A DNA stretch of 64,000 nucleotides from Enterovibrio norvegicus DSM 15893 (GCF_900115495.1 NZ_FOWR01000025.1:1-64000), one strand, 5' to 3'. Counted from the stretch's first letter, positions 48,164 to 57,367 are shown. Numbers and translations are program-made. Notes: a model not told the origin generated them from the sequence alone.

Positions 48164-48931
48164 TTAACTTAATTCCTGACTGCCACCACCGCTGACGGTG
48201 AGCACTTGTCCGCTCACCCAAACCGCCGCAGGCGAACACAAAAACAGCGCGGCAGACGCGATATCATCGGTTTTCCCTAATCGGCCGAGTGGCGTATGTT
48301 TGAGCATGGCTTTTTCAATGTCAGGCGTGAGCACTTTTTCGAGCGCTGCGGTGCGGATTGCCCCTGGTGCAATGGCGTTAACCCGAATGCCCATCGGCCC
48401 TAAATCAAAGGCGGTATTGCGCGTGAGGTGATTGATCGCGGCTTTGGATGACCCGTACGATGCCATGTGCGAATTTTTGTTTTCACCCGCCATAGAGCTG
48501 ATGTTCAACATGGCGCCGCCGCCCGCTTTTTGCATGTCAGGCGCACATAATTGCATTAATCGAAACGGTGCAAATACGTTTAATTGATAGGCCCATTCGA
48601 AATCAGTCATCGACATATCAAATGCTTTTGGCCCACCGCCGCCTGCGTTATTGACCAGAATGGTCACTTTGCCAAAGGTTGTTATCGCACGCTCGATCAG
48701 CGCCGCACGATCAACCTCAAGGGTGACATTGCAACTGGCCGCGATAGCAAACCTGCCCGTGGCATTGATTGAGGAAGCGACTTCATTCGCCGCATCTATA
48801 TTCAAATCGCTCACCACCACTGACGCGCCCGCTTCAGCGAACATTTCAGCAATACGCCGACCAATACCTGCTGCTGCGCCAGTGACAATAGCAACGTGCC
48901 CATCAAGGCTGAATTGTTGAATCGCAGACAT
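48164..48931 (-). CDS. hdhA: 7-alpha-hydroxysteroid dehydrogenase-like SDR
   Basis: This 255-residue classical short-chain dehydrogenase shows the NAD-binding motif TGAAAGIG (17-24), NNAG near 94-97 and the catalytic Ser146, Tyr159 and Lys163. These residue numbers, the total length, and long shared segments (NNAGGGGPK, GAMLNISSMAGENKN, WVSGQVLTVSGGG) match E. coli HdhA, which oxidises the 7-alpha hydroxyl of bile acids. The ATG at 48931 with GAGGGG upstream gives this length; an earlier start would add 18 residues. A different steroid or alcohol substrate is possible in a marine host. Confidence 0.85.
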   Translation of the reverse strand: MSAIQQFSLDGHVAIVTGAAAGIGRRIAEMFAEAGASVVVSDLNIDAANEVASSINATGRFAIAASCNVTLEVDRAALIERAITTFGKVTILVNNAGGGGPKAFDMSMTDFEWAYQLNVFAPFRLMQLCAPDMQKAGGGAMLNISSMAGENKNSHMASYGSSKAAINHLTRNTAFDLGPMGIRVNAIAPGAIRTAALEKVLTPDIEKAMLKHTPLGRLGKTDDIASAALFLCSPAAVWVSGQVLTVSGGGSQELS

Positions 48932-49084
48932 AACAAACCCCTCTTCACAATGATGCAAAGAGGGTAGTTGTGGCAGAGCCAGCACAGCGGTTTATTGTTG
49001 ATACAGTGAGGTGATCAGCGTGGGGCTTGAGGCTGGCATGACGAAGGCATAAAGAGAAGGCATACAGAAAAGGAGCAGAGCGAG

Positions 49085-49115
49085 CGAAAAAAAAGCCGAG
49101 CAATGAACTCGGCTT
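49085..49115 (-). terminator. Terminator after eda
   Basis: AAGCCGAG pairs with CTCGGCTT around CAATGAA. On the minus strand the hairpin is followed by eight T residues. Confidence 0.88.
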
Positions 49116-49149
49116 AGCATTTCATTGGGGTAGCAGTAGCAGTCAGCGA

Positions 49150-49767
49150 TTAACGTTCTGAAACCGCTTTTACCAATGCGGCAATGCCGTCCCAGTCGCC
49201 TTTGTCCATCATGTCAGTCGGCACCATCCACGTCCCGCCACAAGCAACAACGCTTTTTAGCGCAAGATACTGATCAACGTTGGTAGGGCTCACGCCACCT
49301 GTTGGCATAAAGCTCACCGGGTAAACCGCGCTCAGTGCTTTCAGCATGTTCACGCCACCAGAAGGCTCAGCTGGGAAAAACTTCAATGTCTTCAGGCCCA
49401 TTTCCATGGCTTGCTCAACCAAACTTGGGTTGTTCACACCCGGTACGATTGGCATGTTGCGCTGTTGGCAGTATTTCACGGTGGTTGGGTTGAAACCCGG
49501 GCTCACGATGAAATCCACGCCAGCATCGATCGCGATGTCGACCTGTTCCGTCGTCAGTACCGTGCCTGCACCAATCAATAGCTCAGGGTAGGCGTCACGC
49601 ATAATACGAATGGATTCTGCAGCCGCTTCTGTGCGGAAAGTGACTTCAGCACACGGCAGGCCGTTTTCTACCAACACTTTTGCCAGAGGCAGAGCGTGAG
49701 CGACATCGTTAATCGCAATGACCGGTACGATTTGGATTTCTTTTAGTCGCTGTTCAATCGTTTTCAT
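49150..49767 (-). CDS. eda: KDPG/KHG aldolase
   Basis: This 205-residue class I aldolase splits 2-keto-3-deoxy-6-phosphogluconate into pyruvate and glyceraldehyde 3-phosphate (Entner-Doudoroff pathway), and 4-hydroxy-2-oxoglutarate. The Schiff-base lysine is K129 in KFFPAE, with E41 and R45 in EVTFR and T69 in GAGTV, four residues lower than the E. coli numbering throughout. It is encoded alone on the minus strand with its own terminator; no edd or kdgK is adjacent. Confidence 0.95.
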   Translation of the reverse strand: MKTIEQRLKEIQIVPVIAINDVAHALPLAKVLVENGLPCAEVTFRTEAAAESIRIMRDAYPELLIGAGTVLTTEQVDIAIDAGVDFIVSPGFNPTTVKYCQQRNMPIVPGVNNPSLVEQAMEMGLKTLKFFPAEPSGGVNMLKALSAVYPVSFMPTGGVSPTNVDQYLALKSVVACGGTWMVPTDMMDKGDWDGIAALVKAVSER

Positions 49768-49954
49768 TGTTTACCTCTACAAAATGAAGCTAAGTGTTGC
49801 GACGATAATAAATGCGATAGTGACGAGTAATCTATCACGGCCCATGTTTTTAGTGTGGTTTTCTGATCAACATCGACTCGACGAGCAACCTGCAAAAAAG
49901 TGAACCGTTGAAGTGCGAAAGTGCCCCAGCAATGACGAGGCTGGTTTTGGGAAG

Positions 49955-50368
49955 TCAGCGAGAGGATTGGCGAGATAGACGCTTAAACAACGACGAAAAG
50001 AAAAACCGAGATAAAAACCAAAGCAGCGCAAAGCCCCACGCTTTTGATTCCAATAGACGTTCCACGAACAAGGATGCCAATAACAGGGCGAGGGTAACGA
50101 GAGAAAACCCAGCATAGTGCCATGGACTTTCATGCCGTAAGCCATTCACTTCGGAGCCGAAGTGGTAAGCGTCAGCGTTTAGTGTGAATTCAAGCAACGT
50201 AAGCAATTCAAGAGAGAGGGCAAACAATGTTATTGCTAACAGCATTGCCCTTGAAATGCGGCTTCTATGTGTATCAATGACTTCTTGATATTCCAAACTT
50301 AAAGTGATTTTATGAATAAAATCAGACACAACAGAAAGAAACTCCAGAAACCCAAAAAATTGCCCCAC
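49955..50368 (-). CDS. Small membrane protein of unknown function
   Basis: This frame of up to 137 residues encodes a protein with two or three hydrophobic segments (near AMLLAITLFALSLELLTLLEF and WHYAGFSLVTLALLLASL) and a basic C-terminal tail. It starts inside the end of the upstream immunity-like gene if the GTG at 50368 is used; a start at the ATG at 50245 would avoid the overlap. It does not clearly align with the four paralogues upstream, although it follows them on the same strand. I do not recognise it, and the start is uncertain. Confidence 0.45.
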   Translation of the reverse strand: MGQFFGFLEFLSVVSDFIHKITLSLEYQEVIDTHRSRISRAMLLAITLFALSLELLTLLEFTLNADAYHFGSEVNGLRHESPWHYAGFSLVTLALLLASLFVERLLESKAWGFALLWFLSRFFFSSLFKRLSRQSSR

Positions 50369-50661
50369 ATAAAGAAACTCAGTTTTAATGAGTTCGATGT
50401 GGCTCTTTTTTTCAAAAATGGGTATTGAACGGAATAAAGAGTAAACCGTGCGATTATTTCATGCGGCAACATCCACGTTGAATTGGAATGAAGCTTCGCA
50501 ACATTGCGAGAAAATTGTCGGTCAAGAAAGCCAATACGTTTTGAGTCTCCAAGTGAGAGCAAAACGATGATGATGATAGTTGGAATTGTCCAGATAATTA
50601 AATATCCGCCAAAGATTAACGTTAACATCATAACTGTAGGGTTAGCTGTTGGAACTACCAT
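50299..50661 (-). CDS. Immunity-like small membrane protein, paralogue 4
   Basis: This protein of about 120 residues has an N-terminal TM helix and a C-terminal TM helix around a basic cytoplasmic loop. It shares with its three upstream neighbours an I-W-x-x-P segment, SLGDSKRIGFLDRQFSR, the YPFLKKRA loop and FFMWGNFLGFWSF. GAAGG precedes the ATG at 50661, which I prefer to an upstream TTG at 50685. As the furthest copy from the putative toxin gene it may be an older, diverged immunity gene. Its function is inferred only from array position. Confidence 0.65.
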   Translation of the reverse strand: MVVPTANPTVMMLTLIFGGYLIIWTIPTIIIIVLLSLGDSKRIGFLDRQFSRNVAKLHSNSTWMLPHEIIARFTLYSVQYPFLKKRATSNSLKLSFFMWGNFLGFWSFFLLCLILFIKSL

Positions 50662-50832
50662 AAAACCTTCGAAATATCCTATCAAATAAATTAACTAGAT
50701 ATGACCCTGTCAACTAATCGAATTTTTATCAATTAAATTAAATTTTATAACAAGTAACATATTGAGATGCATTTATTACAGAGAGTGCCCAATAGAAAAT
50801 TTTATTTGTATAATTTAACGGGGGCTGAGTTT

Positions 50833-51186
50833 TTATACTTTGTTGATTAACGTGATTGATATTGTGATAATTACACACCACCACCCAATGGAGGTAAACC
50901 ACATAAGGGTTTTGAGTTTAAATGAAGATTTATCTGCTCTTTTAAAAATGAAGGGAAAGCTAATGCTGTATAAAAGAAAGCGATTCATTATTGTAGCGAA
51001 CATTGTGTCCACCATGTTTCCTGAATTATCATAATGAACATCTAATGATTTGGATAACTTTTTGTCAATGTAGATAATGTACTTCAAGTTCCCAAATGAA
51101 ACAAAAAAAACGAAAATTAAACATGGGATTGCCCATGTGTATATGTATATACATAGGAGTCCTATTATCGTGTTCATATGGCTCAT
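50833..51186 (-). CDS. Immunity-like small membrane protein, paralogue 3
   Basis: This 117-residue protein has the same two-helix layout as its neighbours: WAIPCLIFVFFVSFGN, then YIIYIDKKLSKSL, a SFPFIFKRADKSSFKL loop, LMWFTSIGWW and a last TM helix. It is the most diverged and AT-rich of the four. A later ATG at 51177 is also possible. It is flanked by 89- and 147-base gaps in which no other feature is visible. Probably a variant immunity gene; no direct evidence. Confidence 0.65.
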   Translation of the reverse strand: MSHMNTIIGLLCIYIYTWAIPCLIFVFFVSFGNLKYIIYIDKKLSKSLDVHYDNSGNMVDTMFATIMNRFLLYSISFPFIFKRADKSSFKLKTLMWFTSIGWWCVIITISITLINKV

Positions 51187-51274
51187 TCTATCATTTTTAT
51201 GGTTGGTGCATGGGTGATATTATATATATGGAAATTAGGGAAGACGTATTACATTTTCCGAAATTTTCTTTGAT

Positions 51275-51628
51275 TTAGGCTTTTCCGATTAAAGAAAGCG
51301 TAAGTGCACCGATGCAGCTCCAAATGCCTAGAGTATTGAACCACATAAACAGCTTAAACTTCTTCGAGGATGTTTTTACTCTATGGCAAATTAAAGGATA
51401 GGCTAACCAATAGCCAAATAGTCGAGTGGCAATGTTAGAAAAAAGCATGCTTGACCAATTTTCCTGTAGCTTTTTATGATCCTTTGAAAGCCGTTCATCA
51501 ATGAATGCAATACGTTTAGGGTCTCCCAATGAAACAATGGCACTCATTATTGTTCTAGGGGTGACCCAGAGGATGGCGTAAATAGAAAATACACCTGACA
51601 CTACTACTTTAAGTTCTTCAATATGCAT
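51275..51628 (-). CDS. Immunity-like small membrane protein, paralogue 2
   Basis: This 117-residue protein is closest to paralogue 1. It has LWVTPRTIMSAIVSLGDPKRIAFIDERLSK, ATRLFGYWLAYPLICHR, a KTSSKKFKLFMWFNTLGIWS segment and a final hydrophobic helix. Two TM segments enclose a basic cytoplasmic or periplasmic loop. It begins 25 bases after paralogue 1 on the same strand. Its repeated occurrence beside a putative pore-forming effector suggests immunity. Confidence 0.7.
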   Translation of the reverse strand: MHIEELKVVVSGVFSIYAILWVTPRTIMSAIVSLGDPKRIAFIDERLSKDHKKLQENWSSMLFSNIATRLFGYWLAYPLICHRVKTSSKKFKLFMWFNTLGIWSCIGALTLSLIGKA

Positions 51629-51652
51629 AAATGAAGTGTTCTACCCTCTAAA

Positions 51653-52039
51653 CTATGGAATAACCCCTAATAATTTCGCTAAACCTACGAAGAGCACTGC
51701 ACCCAAAAAGCTCCACATTCCTAAGCAGTTTACCCACATGAAAAATTGAAATTTTCTTGAAGGAGTTTTAGCTCTGTGCTTAATGAAAGGATAGGAAATC
51801 CAATAGCCAAACAATCTGGTGCCAATTGAGGAAGATATTTGATATTCCCACCTCAAATATCCTTTCTCGTCATAATACTTATCTAAATTTTTGGCTAGCT
51901 GTTTATCAATATAGATGATTCGCTCTATATTTCCGAGCGCAATCATCGCACTCATAATAGTTCCTGGAACAGCCCAGATAACCAAATAAACGCCGAATGC
52001 TATCCCAATAATTGTTATTGTTGCTTCGTACCATTCCAT
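51653..52039 (-). CDS. Immunity-like small membrane protein, paralogue 1
   Basis: This protein of about 128 residues has TM segments near residues 8-30 and 100-122. Its motifs are VIWAVPGTIMSAMIALGN, RIIYIDKQLAKNLDKYY, GTRLFGYWISYPFIKHRAKT and FFMWVNCLGMWSF. Its ATG at 52039 overlaps the stop of the large upstream gene by one base (TGATG), so translation is coupled. That arrangement is typical of an effector with its cognate immunity gene. An in-frame TTG one codon earlier is possible. It is the best candidate for the cognate immunity protein. Confidence 0.72.
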   Translation of the reverse strand: MEWYEATITIIGIAFGVYLVIWAVPGTIMSAMIALGNIERIIYIDKQLAKNLDKYYDEKGYLRWEYQISSSIGTRLFGYWISYPFIKHRAKTPSRKFQFFMWVNCLGMWSFLGAVLFVGLAKLLGVIP

Positions 52040-54360
52040 CAAAATGTCTCTACAACGTAGTCAGCTAATTCAAGGCTCTTTTCATACAAAAAGTAAATTC
52101 CATCGCCAAGAGCTTTTCCAGCAGTGGAACCAGCTATACCACCCAAGGACCCGCCGACAATAAATGCACCGACAGTGGCAACGGCAATTACAGGTGCTGA
52201 CGTGATCCCAACAACGCCAATCGCCAACATTACGCTTGCAGCTGCAATATTTCCACCAACAATACCAGCGCCCCAGCCTCCTGCAAAACCAATAACTTCG
52301 CGTGTAGCTACTTTACCGCATTCTCCTGTTGCATCCACTGAGCATGCTTCATAAATGTTATTTGCTCCACTTGCAGCACTTAGAGTCAATCCCACATACC
52401 CAACGCCACGAGCCGCGGACATACCAACAGCGACATTTGCCATGCGCTTCCCGAGATTGGGAACAACTCCCTTAGAGGTGATTTCATTGGCATTATGAAT
52501 GACGGATCTGGTTGATAATTTTAAGTTCTTCCTAACTTGAACATGGGTAGGTACTTTAACACTGCGTTTAGACAGTGCCGCGAAAGAACCATCCAGTTTC
52601 TTAAACAATACTGCACGTTCGGCAATAAAGGCACCATAATTTATACCGCCGACGCGGCTTGCCATTGCTACTTGAGTAACGTACACGTTATTTATTTCCG
52701 ACAGAATAGAGTTAATGTTCTGTAGGTGTTTTCCAGCTCCAGAAGCCACTGCACCAACCCCCAATGAGGCATGTGCATATACATCTGATGGGAGTCCATC
52801 TTCTTTTACTGATTTCAAAGCCTCTGACGCATAGTAGTCCAAAAGCTCGAAGTGGCGGTTTACCGTTGCGAGAGCTTCATCGGAGAGTTTACCTAGCTCT
52901 ATACTCGCCGCTTTGGCTTCGTCGATGAGTGCATCTAGCCGGCTCTTCTCTTCCTCGCTTTTGGGTTCAGAGGTAGGCACCACGACAATCTCGCCCTCAC
53001 GAACAGGGTTGTTAAGGTGTTCGTTGTATTTCTTAATGAGTGACTGAATGTCGGCGGGGGTATCTTCAGAAAATAATGCGCGCCAGTAATCATCAAGCGG
53101 TTGGGTCTTGTCTACTTGGCAATATCCCAGATCAAACGCCAATTCTTCTGACGGTAACGTTTTCACCTTCACCACTGGCAACCCGCTTTCCACTAATCTC
53201 TCGTTGTTTATGGCTTTAAGCGAAGAACCCATGAGTAAGCGCTCTTTGTGGTCATAAACCACATTAGCAGGGGCATTGAAGGTTTGTGGCTTGTAAGGCT
53301 TTTCTGCGGCTTGTTGAGGCTGCATGGCGGCGAGCAGGGCTGGTATATCAATGGGGGCACCATGTTCAGCTAACCAATCATCATTCAGGTTATCTAACTG
53401 TTCTCGTGTGATCGCCTGATCGAGGTAGACGAGGTGCTGATCTTTAACGACTTTGCTGTCGATTTTCCAATAAAGAAGGATGGCCCCTTGGTACTTGTTC
53501 GTGCCTTGTTCGGTATTCAATTTTTCATGGGTTGAGCGAGTCGCGTAAAATGCCCAGCGATCCTCCCCCAAAATCTTGTATTCCTGAACCAGCTTGTTGT
53601 TATGGAAGTGGTAATAAAACCCTTCAGTCGGGAAGCCGAGACGTGAGCCAAGCTGAACAGTAGGAACGACAGGGATAAACGCCTCTCTGACCGCGCCTGT
53701 ATCTTTCGGTTTCAGTTTGACGGGCTCTTTATTGCTGACGCCTTTCTCGGTGTTAGCCACTTTCGCAATCAGCTTTCTTGGTGCGCCGTCCGTCGCTTTT
53801 GCCGAGAAGACAGTGCCGTGTTCTGAAGGCTTGGTTTCCCAAGTGACAATGCTTGCCTCTTTCGGCGTTTTCCCCAGTGCAAATTGGCAGCCGACTTCGC
53901 TCGCCAATACTTCTTCAGAGCAAGCTACCTCAAACAAGTATTCGTAATTGACACCCGGCTTTTCGGGCCTGTCTTCAACGGGAGGCTGCGGTGTGTAAGC
54001 TGGTTCCGAGACCGCTTGAGTGTCAGAGCTGCCGCCGGAACGAGACGAAGAGCCTTTTGCCTTGGTGCGAGATACAAATGCGGTCTGTGCTTGCGGTGAA
54101 AAGCGGGACTGCGCTGCGGTATTAAACTGCCACGTTTTTTCGCCAGAGGGGGCGGAAGACAATGAGAGTGCCGGCGTGTTTGGTGCATCGCTCAGTAAGA
54201 TCAACTGGCCTTCTTGAAGTTGAGCTTTAAACGTATTCAACGCCATACCTTGCGGTAATACACGTTCAAGTTCTCGCTCACCTAGCTCGGCAAATGTCCC
54301 TTCAATGTTCCCAAACTCATAGCTTGCGAGTTCAGACAGTTTTACAACACGGTACCCCAC
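52039..54360 (-). CDS. Putative membrane-disrupting effector with glycine-zipper C-terminus
   Basis: This 773-residue protein has no signal peptide. After an N-terminal region and a Ser/Pro-rich linker (about 95-137), residues about 240-275 (SRLGF...GFYYHFHNN...YKILGEDRWAF) faintly resemble the MIX/VasX-type N-terminal regions of T6SS effectors. A LysM-like segment (NNPVREGEIVVVP) lies near 452. Residues about 630-773 are hydrophobic and Gly/Ala-rich (AGGWGAGIVGG, GGSLGGIAGSTAGKALGDG), with a cysteine pair. This layout recalls the Tme family of T6SS membrane-disrupting effectors in Vibrio. The start is GTG at 54360 with AAGGA upstream. It is followed by four paralogous small membrane proteins, consistent with immunity. 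Secretion by T6SS and pore formation are inferences; no hcp, vgrG or other T6SS gene is in the window. Confidence 0.6.
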   Translation of the reverse strand: MGYRVVKLSELASYEFGNIEGTFAELGERELERVLPQGMALNTFKAQLQEGQLILLSDAPNTPALSLSSAPSGEKTWQFNTAAQSRFSPQAQTAFVSRTKAKGSSSRSGGSSDTQAVSEPAYTPQPPVEDRPEKPGVNYEYLFEVACSEEVLASEVGCQFALGKTPKEASIVTWETKPSEHGTVFSAKATDGAPRKLIAKVANTEKGVSNKEPVKLKPKDTGAVREAFIPVVPTVQLGSRLGFPTEGFYYHFHNNKLVQEYKILGEDRWAFYATRSTHEKLNTEQGTNKYQGAILLYWKIDSKVVKDQHLVYLDQAITREQLDNLNDDWLAEHGAPIDIPALLAAMQPQQAAEKPYKPQTFNAPANVVYDHKERLLMGSSLKAINNERLVESGLPVVKVKTLPSEELAFDLGYCQVDKTQPLDDYWRALFSEDTPADIQSLIKKYNEHLNNPVREGEIVVVPTSEPKSEEEKSRLDALIDEAKAASIELGKLSDEALATVNRHFELLDYYASEALKSVKEDGLPSDVYAHASLGVGAVASGAGKHLQNINSILSEINNVYVTQVAMASRVGGINYGAFIAERAVLFKKLDGSFAALSKRSVKVPTHVQVRKNLKLSTRSVIHNANEITSKGVVPNLGKRMANVAVGMSAARGVGYVGLTLSAASGANNIYEACSVDATGECGKVATREVIGFAGGWGAGIVGGNIAAASVMLAIGVVGITSAPVIAVATVGAFIVGGSLGGIAGSTAGKALGDGIYFLYEKSLELADYVVETF

Positions 54361-54540
54361 GCACTCATCCTTAAGTGTTTTCCTTTTGGGGTTAATTACC
54401 GAACAACCTCGGTTTGCACAAGTGCGCTAAATCAAAAGCAAAAGGTGGATCAGTCAGGGGCAATATCTTGCTCGAAAAGGGGAAGATGTTGTGTACATTT
54501 TGCGTCGCGTTTCTAGCTTTCAACTGCTGTAAAAACACAC

Positions 54541-55302
54541 TTAAAACAACCCCATCACAGTGACAAACTCCGATTGTCGAGCGAGGGTTTTGGATTCCTT
54601 TGCCCAAGAAGGATTGGCATTTAACCAAGCAGACACCAAAGGCAAGGCCGTGTCGGCGGGCATGCCCGCACGGATTTTCGGGGAATACAGCAAGCGCAGC
54701 AAGGTAACGTCTAATGGCGTCAGCACACTGTTTTTAGTGTTGTCATTAAAGATGGACGGGAAGACCTCATTGGAATCATTCGGTAACCCCATGGCTTGGG
54801 TTAACTCTTCCACCACACACGCAAACAACTTTCCACGCTCGCGGGCCAAATCGACTGGAATAACAATCAGGCCGCGTCGAATTTCATTGGTGTTGCTGCT
54901 TGAAAAATGCGCCATGCAAATAGCGCCACGAAACGGGTAAGACTTATCCGCCCCCCAAAGCTCTCGGGTTTCATTCTGCCAACGGCTTTGGCGCGTAAAC
55001 ACCACGCGCAGGTTTGCTTGCTCAAGCGTATTCACTAACTGGACCTTATGGCCCGTTACTTTTGAAAGGTGCTCGAGGTGTACGCGCACTAAATTGGTAT
55101 GAAGCTCTTTGTCGCCCACGCGATGGTCTATCCATACATTTACGGGCTGATGCCACTTGCGAACGGGGTGGTCTTTATCGTCATACTCGTTATTGAGGGC
55201 AATCAGCTCGAAGGCTTGTTCTACATAGGTATTGTTATCCCAAGCCGCCTGAGCTGGCATCACAAGCAAAGAAAAAAGCAGCCCAAAAACAAGATGTCGC
55301 AT
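54541..55302 (-). CDS. Exported DUF2927 protein
   Basis: This 253-residue protein has a signal peptide (cut near AQAAWD) and a DUF2927 domain. The conserved segment reads CVVEELTQAMGLPNDS...FPSIFND near residues 160-185 and continues into LTPLDVTLLRLLYSPKIRAGM. The E-E-x-x-Q motif resembles a degenerate metalloprotease site, but no catalytic role is established. It lies 180 bases upstream of the putative effector on the same strand and downstream of the S41 peptidase. Whether these are linked is unknown. Confidence 0.78.
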   Translation of the reverse strand: MRHLVFGLLFSLLVMPAQAAWDNNTYVEQAFELIALNNEYDDKDHPVRKWHQPVNVWIDHRVGDKELHTNLVRVHLEHLSKVTGHKVQLVNTLEQANLRVVFTRQSRWQNETRELWGADKSYPFRGAICMAHFSSSNTNEIRRGLIVIPVDLARERGKLFACVVEELTQAMGLPNDSNEVFPSIFNDNTKNSVLTPLDVTLLRLLYSPKIRAGMPADTALPLVSAWLNANPSWAKESKTLARQSEFVTVMGLF

Positions 55303-55441
55303 TACACACTCCGTTGTTCATTATCGCTCCAATCCTAAAGCGACTGTTGTTACAAGGTAGCGCAGATTGGAGCGGGAGGGGAAATGAGGATGCTTTGCGG
55401 AGCGTCAAACTTGCCGATGCAAATTCGGGCTAATTGTTATT

Positions 55442-55505
55442 TATCCCTTATCGGGGATAAAGGAGAATTTATCCCCGATAAGGGATAGCGCGTTGCTATC
55501 CCTTT
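55442..55505. repeat. 20-bp perfect hairpin with overlapping alternative hairpin
   Basis: TATCCCTTATCGGGGATAAA (55442-55461) is repeated inverted at 55468-55487 around GGAGAA. Its right arm can also pair with a downstream copy: AAGGGATAGC (55480-55489) with GCTATCCCTT (55495-55504). The two hairpins exclude each other. The element lies just past the 3' end of the S41 peptidase gene and may act as its terminator or be a palindromic repeat element. Confidence 0.75.
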
Positions 55506-55523
55506 AAAGCCGCTCCCCCCAAC

Positions 55524-57284
55524 TTATTGATAAAAACCACTCAGACGAATAACGTCACGGAGATCGTTTTCTAGGTCGGCAGGGGTTTTATAGGGAAGCG
55601 TGGAAGGGCTCTGCTTGAGTAATTCAGATTCCCAGAAGATGTCGGGCAATACGCCCTCATTAATCCTTGAACCGTCTAATCGGCGAAACTCCTGTACGGG
55701 GTAACTCATATATCCAAGCTTTTCGTCATACAGGTCATAGATATGGTTGAGTGAGCGGAACTGCATCACCTGAGGTGTGCCCGACGTTTGTTTGCCTATC
55801 ACTGCCGATTGAGGCGAACTTTGTATGGCTGCTGCCAACATTTCTCCGCCGGAACTTGTTTGTGCATCCGTCAGAACAATAATGTTCCCCTCGAGGACCT
55901 TGCTTGTCTCTGATGAAACCCGCTGAGTTCTGCCGAAAGCATCATAGAAACTACCGAAATCTTCATCTCCGAGAAACAGACCCGCCAAATCTGATAACTC
56001 CGACAGCGCGCCACCCGCGTTTGACCTGAGATCGAATACAACAAGCTCTGGGTGATTAGCATCTAAAAAATCGCTGGTAGCCTCCGCGATGCCATCTTGA
56101 AAATAAGCCATCCAGATATACGCGACCCGCTTTCCGTCCACGTTCAGCATGGAAAGGTCAAGGCCTTGCGTGTGGATGCCATCTTCACTGTCAGTCAAAT
56201 CCACAGGCGCATCCAGTTGCAACGACACTGGAATATCATGAAAGGTAATGTTCCCACCGCGATTGCGAAGGGCATGGAGCGTGACTGTTTCGCCGCGCTT
56301 TCCTGTCAATAGACCCTGCACCTGGTTGATATGGCTGGTTCCCATTGCCGTAAACTTCCCGGCTTTCGTGACACCCACAATACAATCGAGAGGCATCAAT
56401 CCCGTATCCAACGTGGATTTGGTAGTGATACTCGTGACGGAATAACACGCAGGCTGTTGTACCAAGGTTGCGCCAATATGCGGAGTGGGGGGAAGGGTCG
56501 TTTGTGCATACGCCTCCTCAGAAATATAGCGGACACCTGTGACTGACTGGGGAAGCAGGGCTTCAATAAATATCCCGATATTGGAAAAATCGACACGGTC
56601 AGACTGCGATTTGTGGTCGTCCAATTGTGCCTCGACAATGCGCAAGGTGTCTGACGGGCTGTCAGTGAACGCATTGATAGCGATGAGCTTATACGTCAGG
56701 TATGCAGCCCTTCTGTCATCTATCAAATCTCCATCGTCTACAGAGATCAGATTTAACGCATTTTTCGGTGCGTTTTTGAGGACATCAGGCCCTTTCTCCG
56801 CAAGCCAGATTTTCATCTCATCAATTGCGAGGTTTTCTTTCGCGCGGTACTCGGTATAAAAGTCTTGCGCCTCTTTGGGGGAAAGGTTTAAGGGATAAAC
56901 GAACAGATCGCGATAGCGACTCTCGAACGCTTTTTTCTCCTCGTCGGTTAACACCAAACCGAGACGGTCCAGATTATAGAGAAGACGCGAAAAAGCCTGC
57001 TCAACACTTTCAGGGTTATTCACGAGGGGAGTGAGCGTATCGAGTGACGATTTGTAGTAGCGAAGAATCAGCCGTTTCACCATGGCATTCAGCGCAATGT
57101 TATTGCCCTTTTCTGCACTGGCAGGCCGCGAAGGAACATATGCTTTAGGCGCAGACTCTGTTTGAGTATTGGAACCCCCCGTTGACTGACAGCCAACAAG
57201 CAGCGAGGCGCAAATTACACCTACAACCCCAATCGGCTTAAGCACTGTTTTCCCCAGTAGCGTTTTCCCAAATAAGACCTTCAT
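55524..57284 (-). CDS. S41-family peptidase lipoprotein
   Basis: This protein of about 586 residues has a lipoprotein signal (LLVGC). A helical region and a C-terminal-processing-protease-like S41 domain (about 370-560) follow. Motifs include FDLRSNAGGALSEL, LTDAQTSSGGEMLA with the probable nucleophile Ser, and VIGKQTSGTPQVM with the general-base Lys. A PDZ-like segment (GHINQVQGLLTGKRGETVTLHALRN equivalents near 310-345) precedes the catalytic part. I prefer the ATG at 57284, with GGAAGG upstream, over one at 57305. It probably degrades or processes envelope proteins. It is the first gene of the minus-strand accessory block. Confidence 0.85.
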   Translation of the reverse strand: MKVLFGKTLLGKTVLKPIGVVGVICASLLVGCQSTGGSNTQTESAPKAYVPSRPASAEKGNNIALNAMVKRLILRYYKSSLDTLTPLVNNPESVEQAFSRLLYNLDRLGLVLTDEEKKAFESRYRDLFVYPLNLSPKEAQDFYTEYRAKENLAIDEMKIWLAEKGPDVLKNAPKNALNLISVDDGDLIDDRRAAYLTYKLIAINAFTDSPSDTLRIVEAQLDDHKSQSDRVDFSNIGIFIEALLPQSVTGVRYISEEAYAQTTLPPTPHIGATLVQQPACYSVTSITTKSTLDTGLMPLDCIVGVTKAGKFTAMGTSHINQVQGLLTGKRGETVTLHALRNRGGNITFHDIPVSLQLDAPVDLTDSEDGIHTQGLDLSMLNVDGKRVAYIWMAYFQDGIAEATSDFLDANHPELVVFDLRSNAGGALSELSDLAGLFLGDEDFGSFYDAFGRTQRVSSETSKVLEGNIIVLTDAQTSSGGEMLAAAIQSSPQSAVIGKQTSGTPQVMQFRSLNHIYDLYDEKLGYMSYPVQEFRRLDGSRINEGVLPDIFWESELLKQSPSTLPYKTPADLENDLRDVIRLSGFYQ

Positions 57285-57367
57285 CGACACCTTCCCTGTC
57301 ATCACTCGTTTGTGAACGTTAACTTATCTCGGTGCAAATTGCCGTGATCTGAATTTTTGAGCATGGC

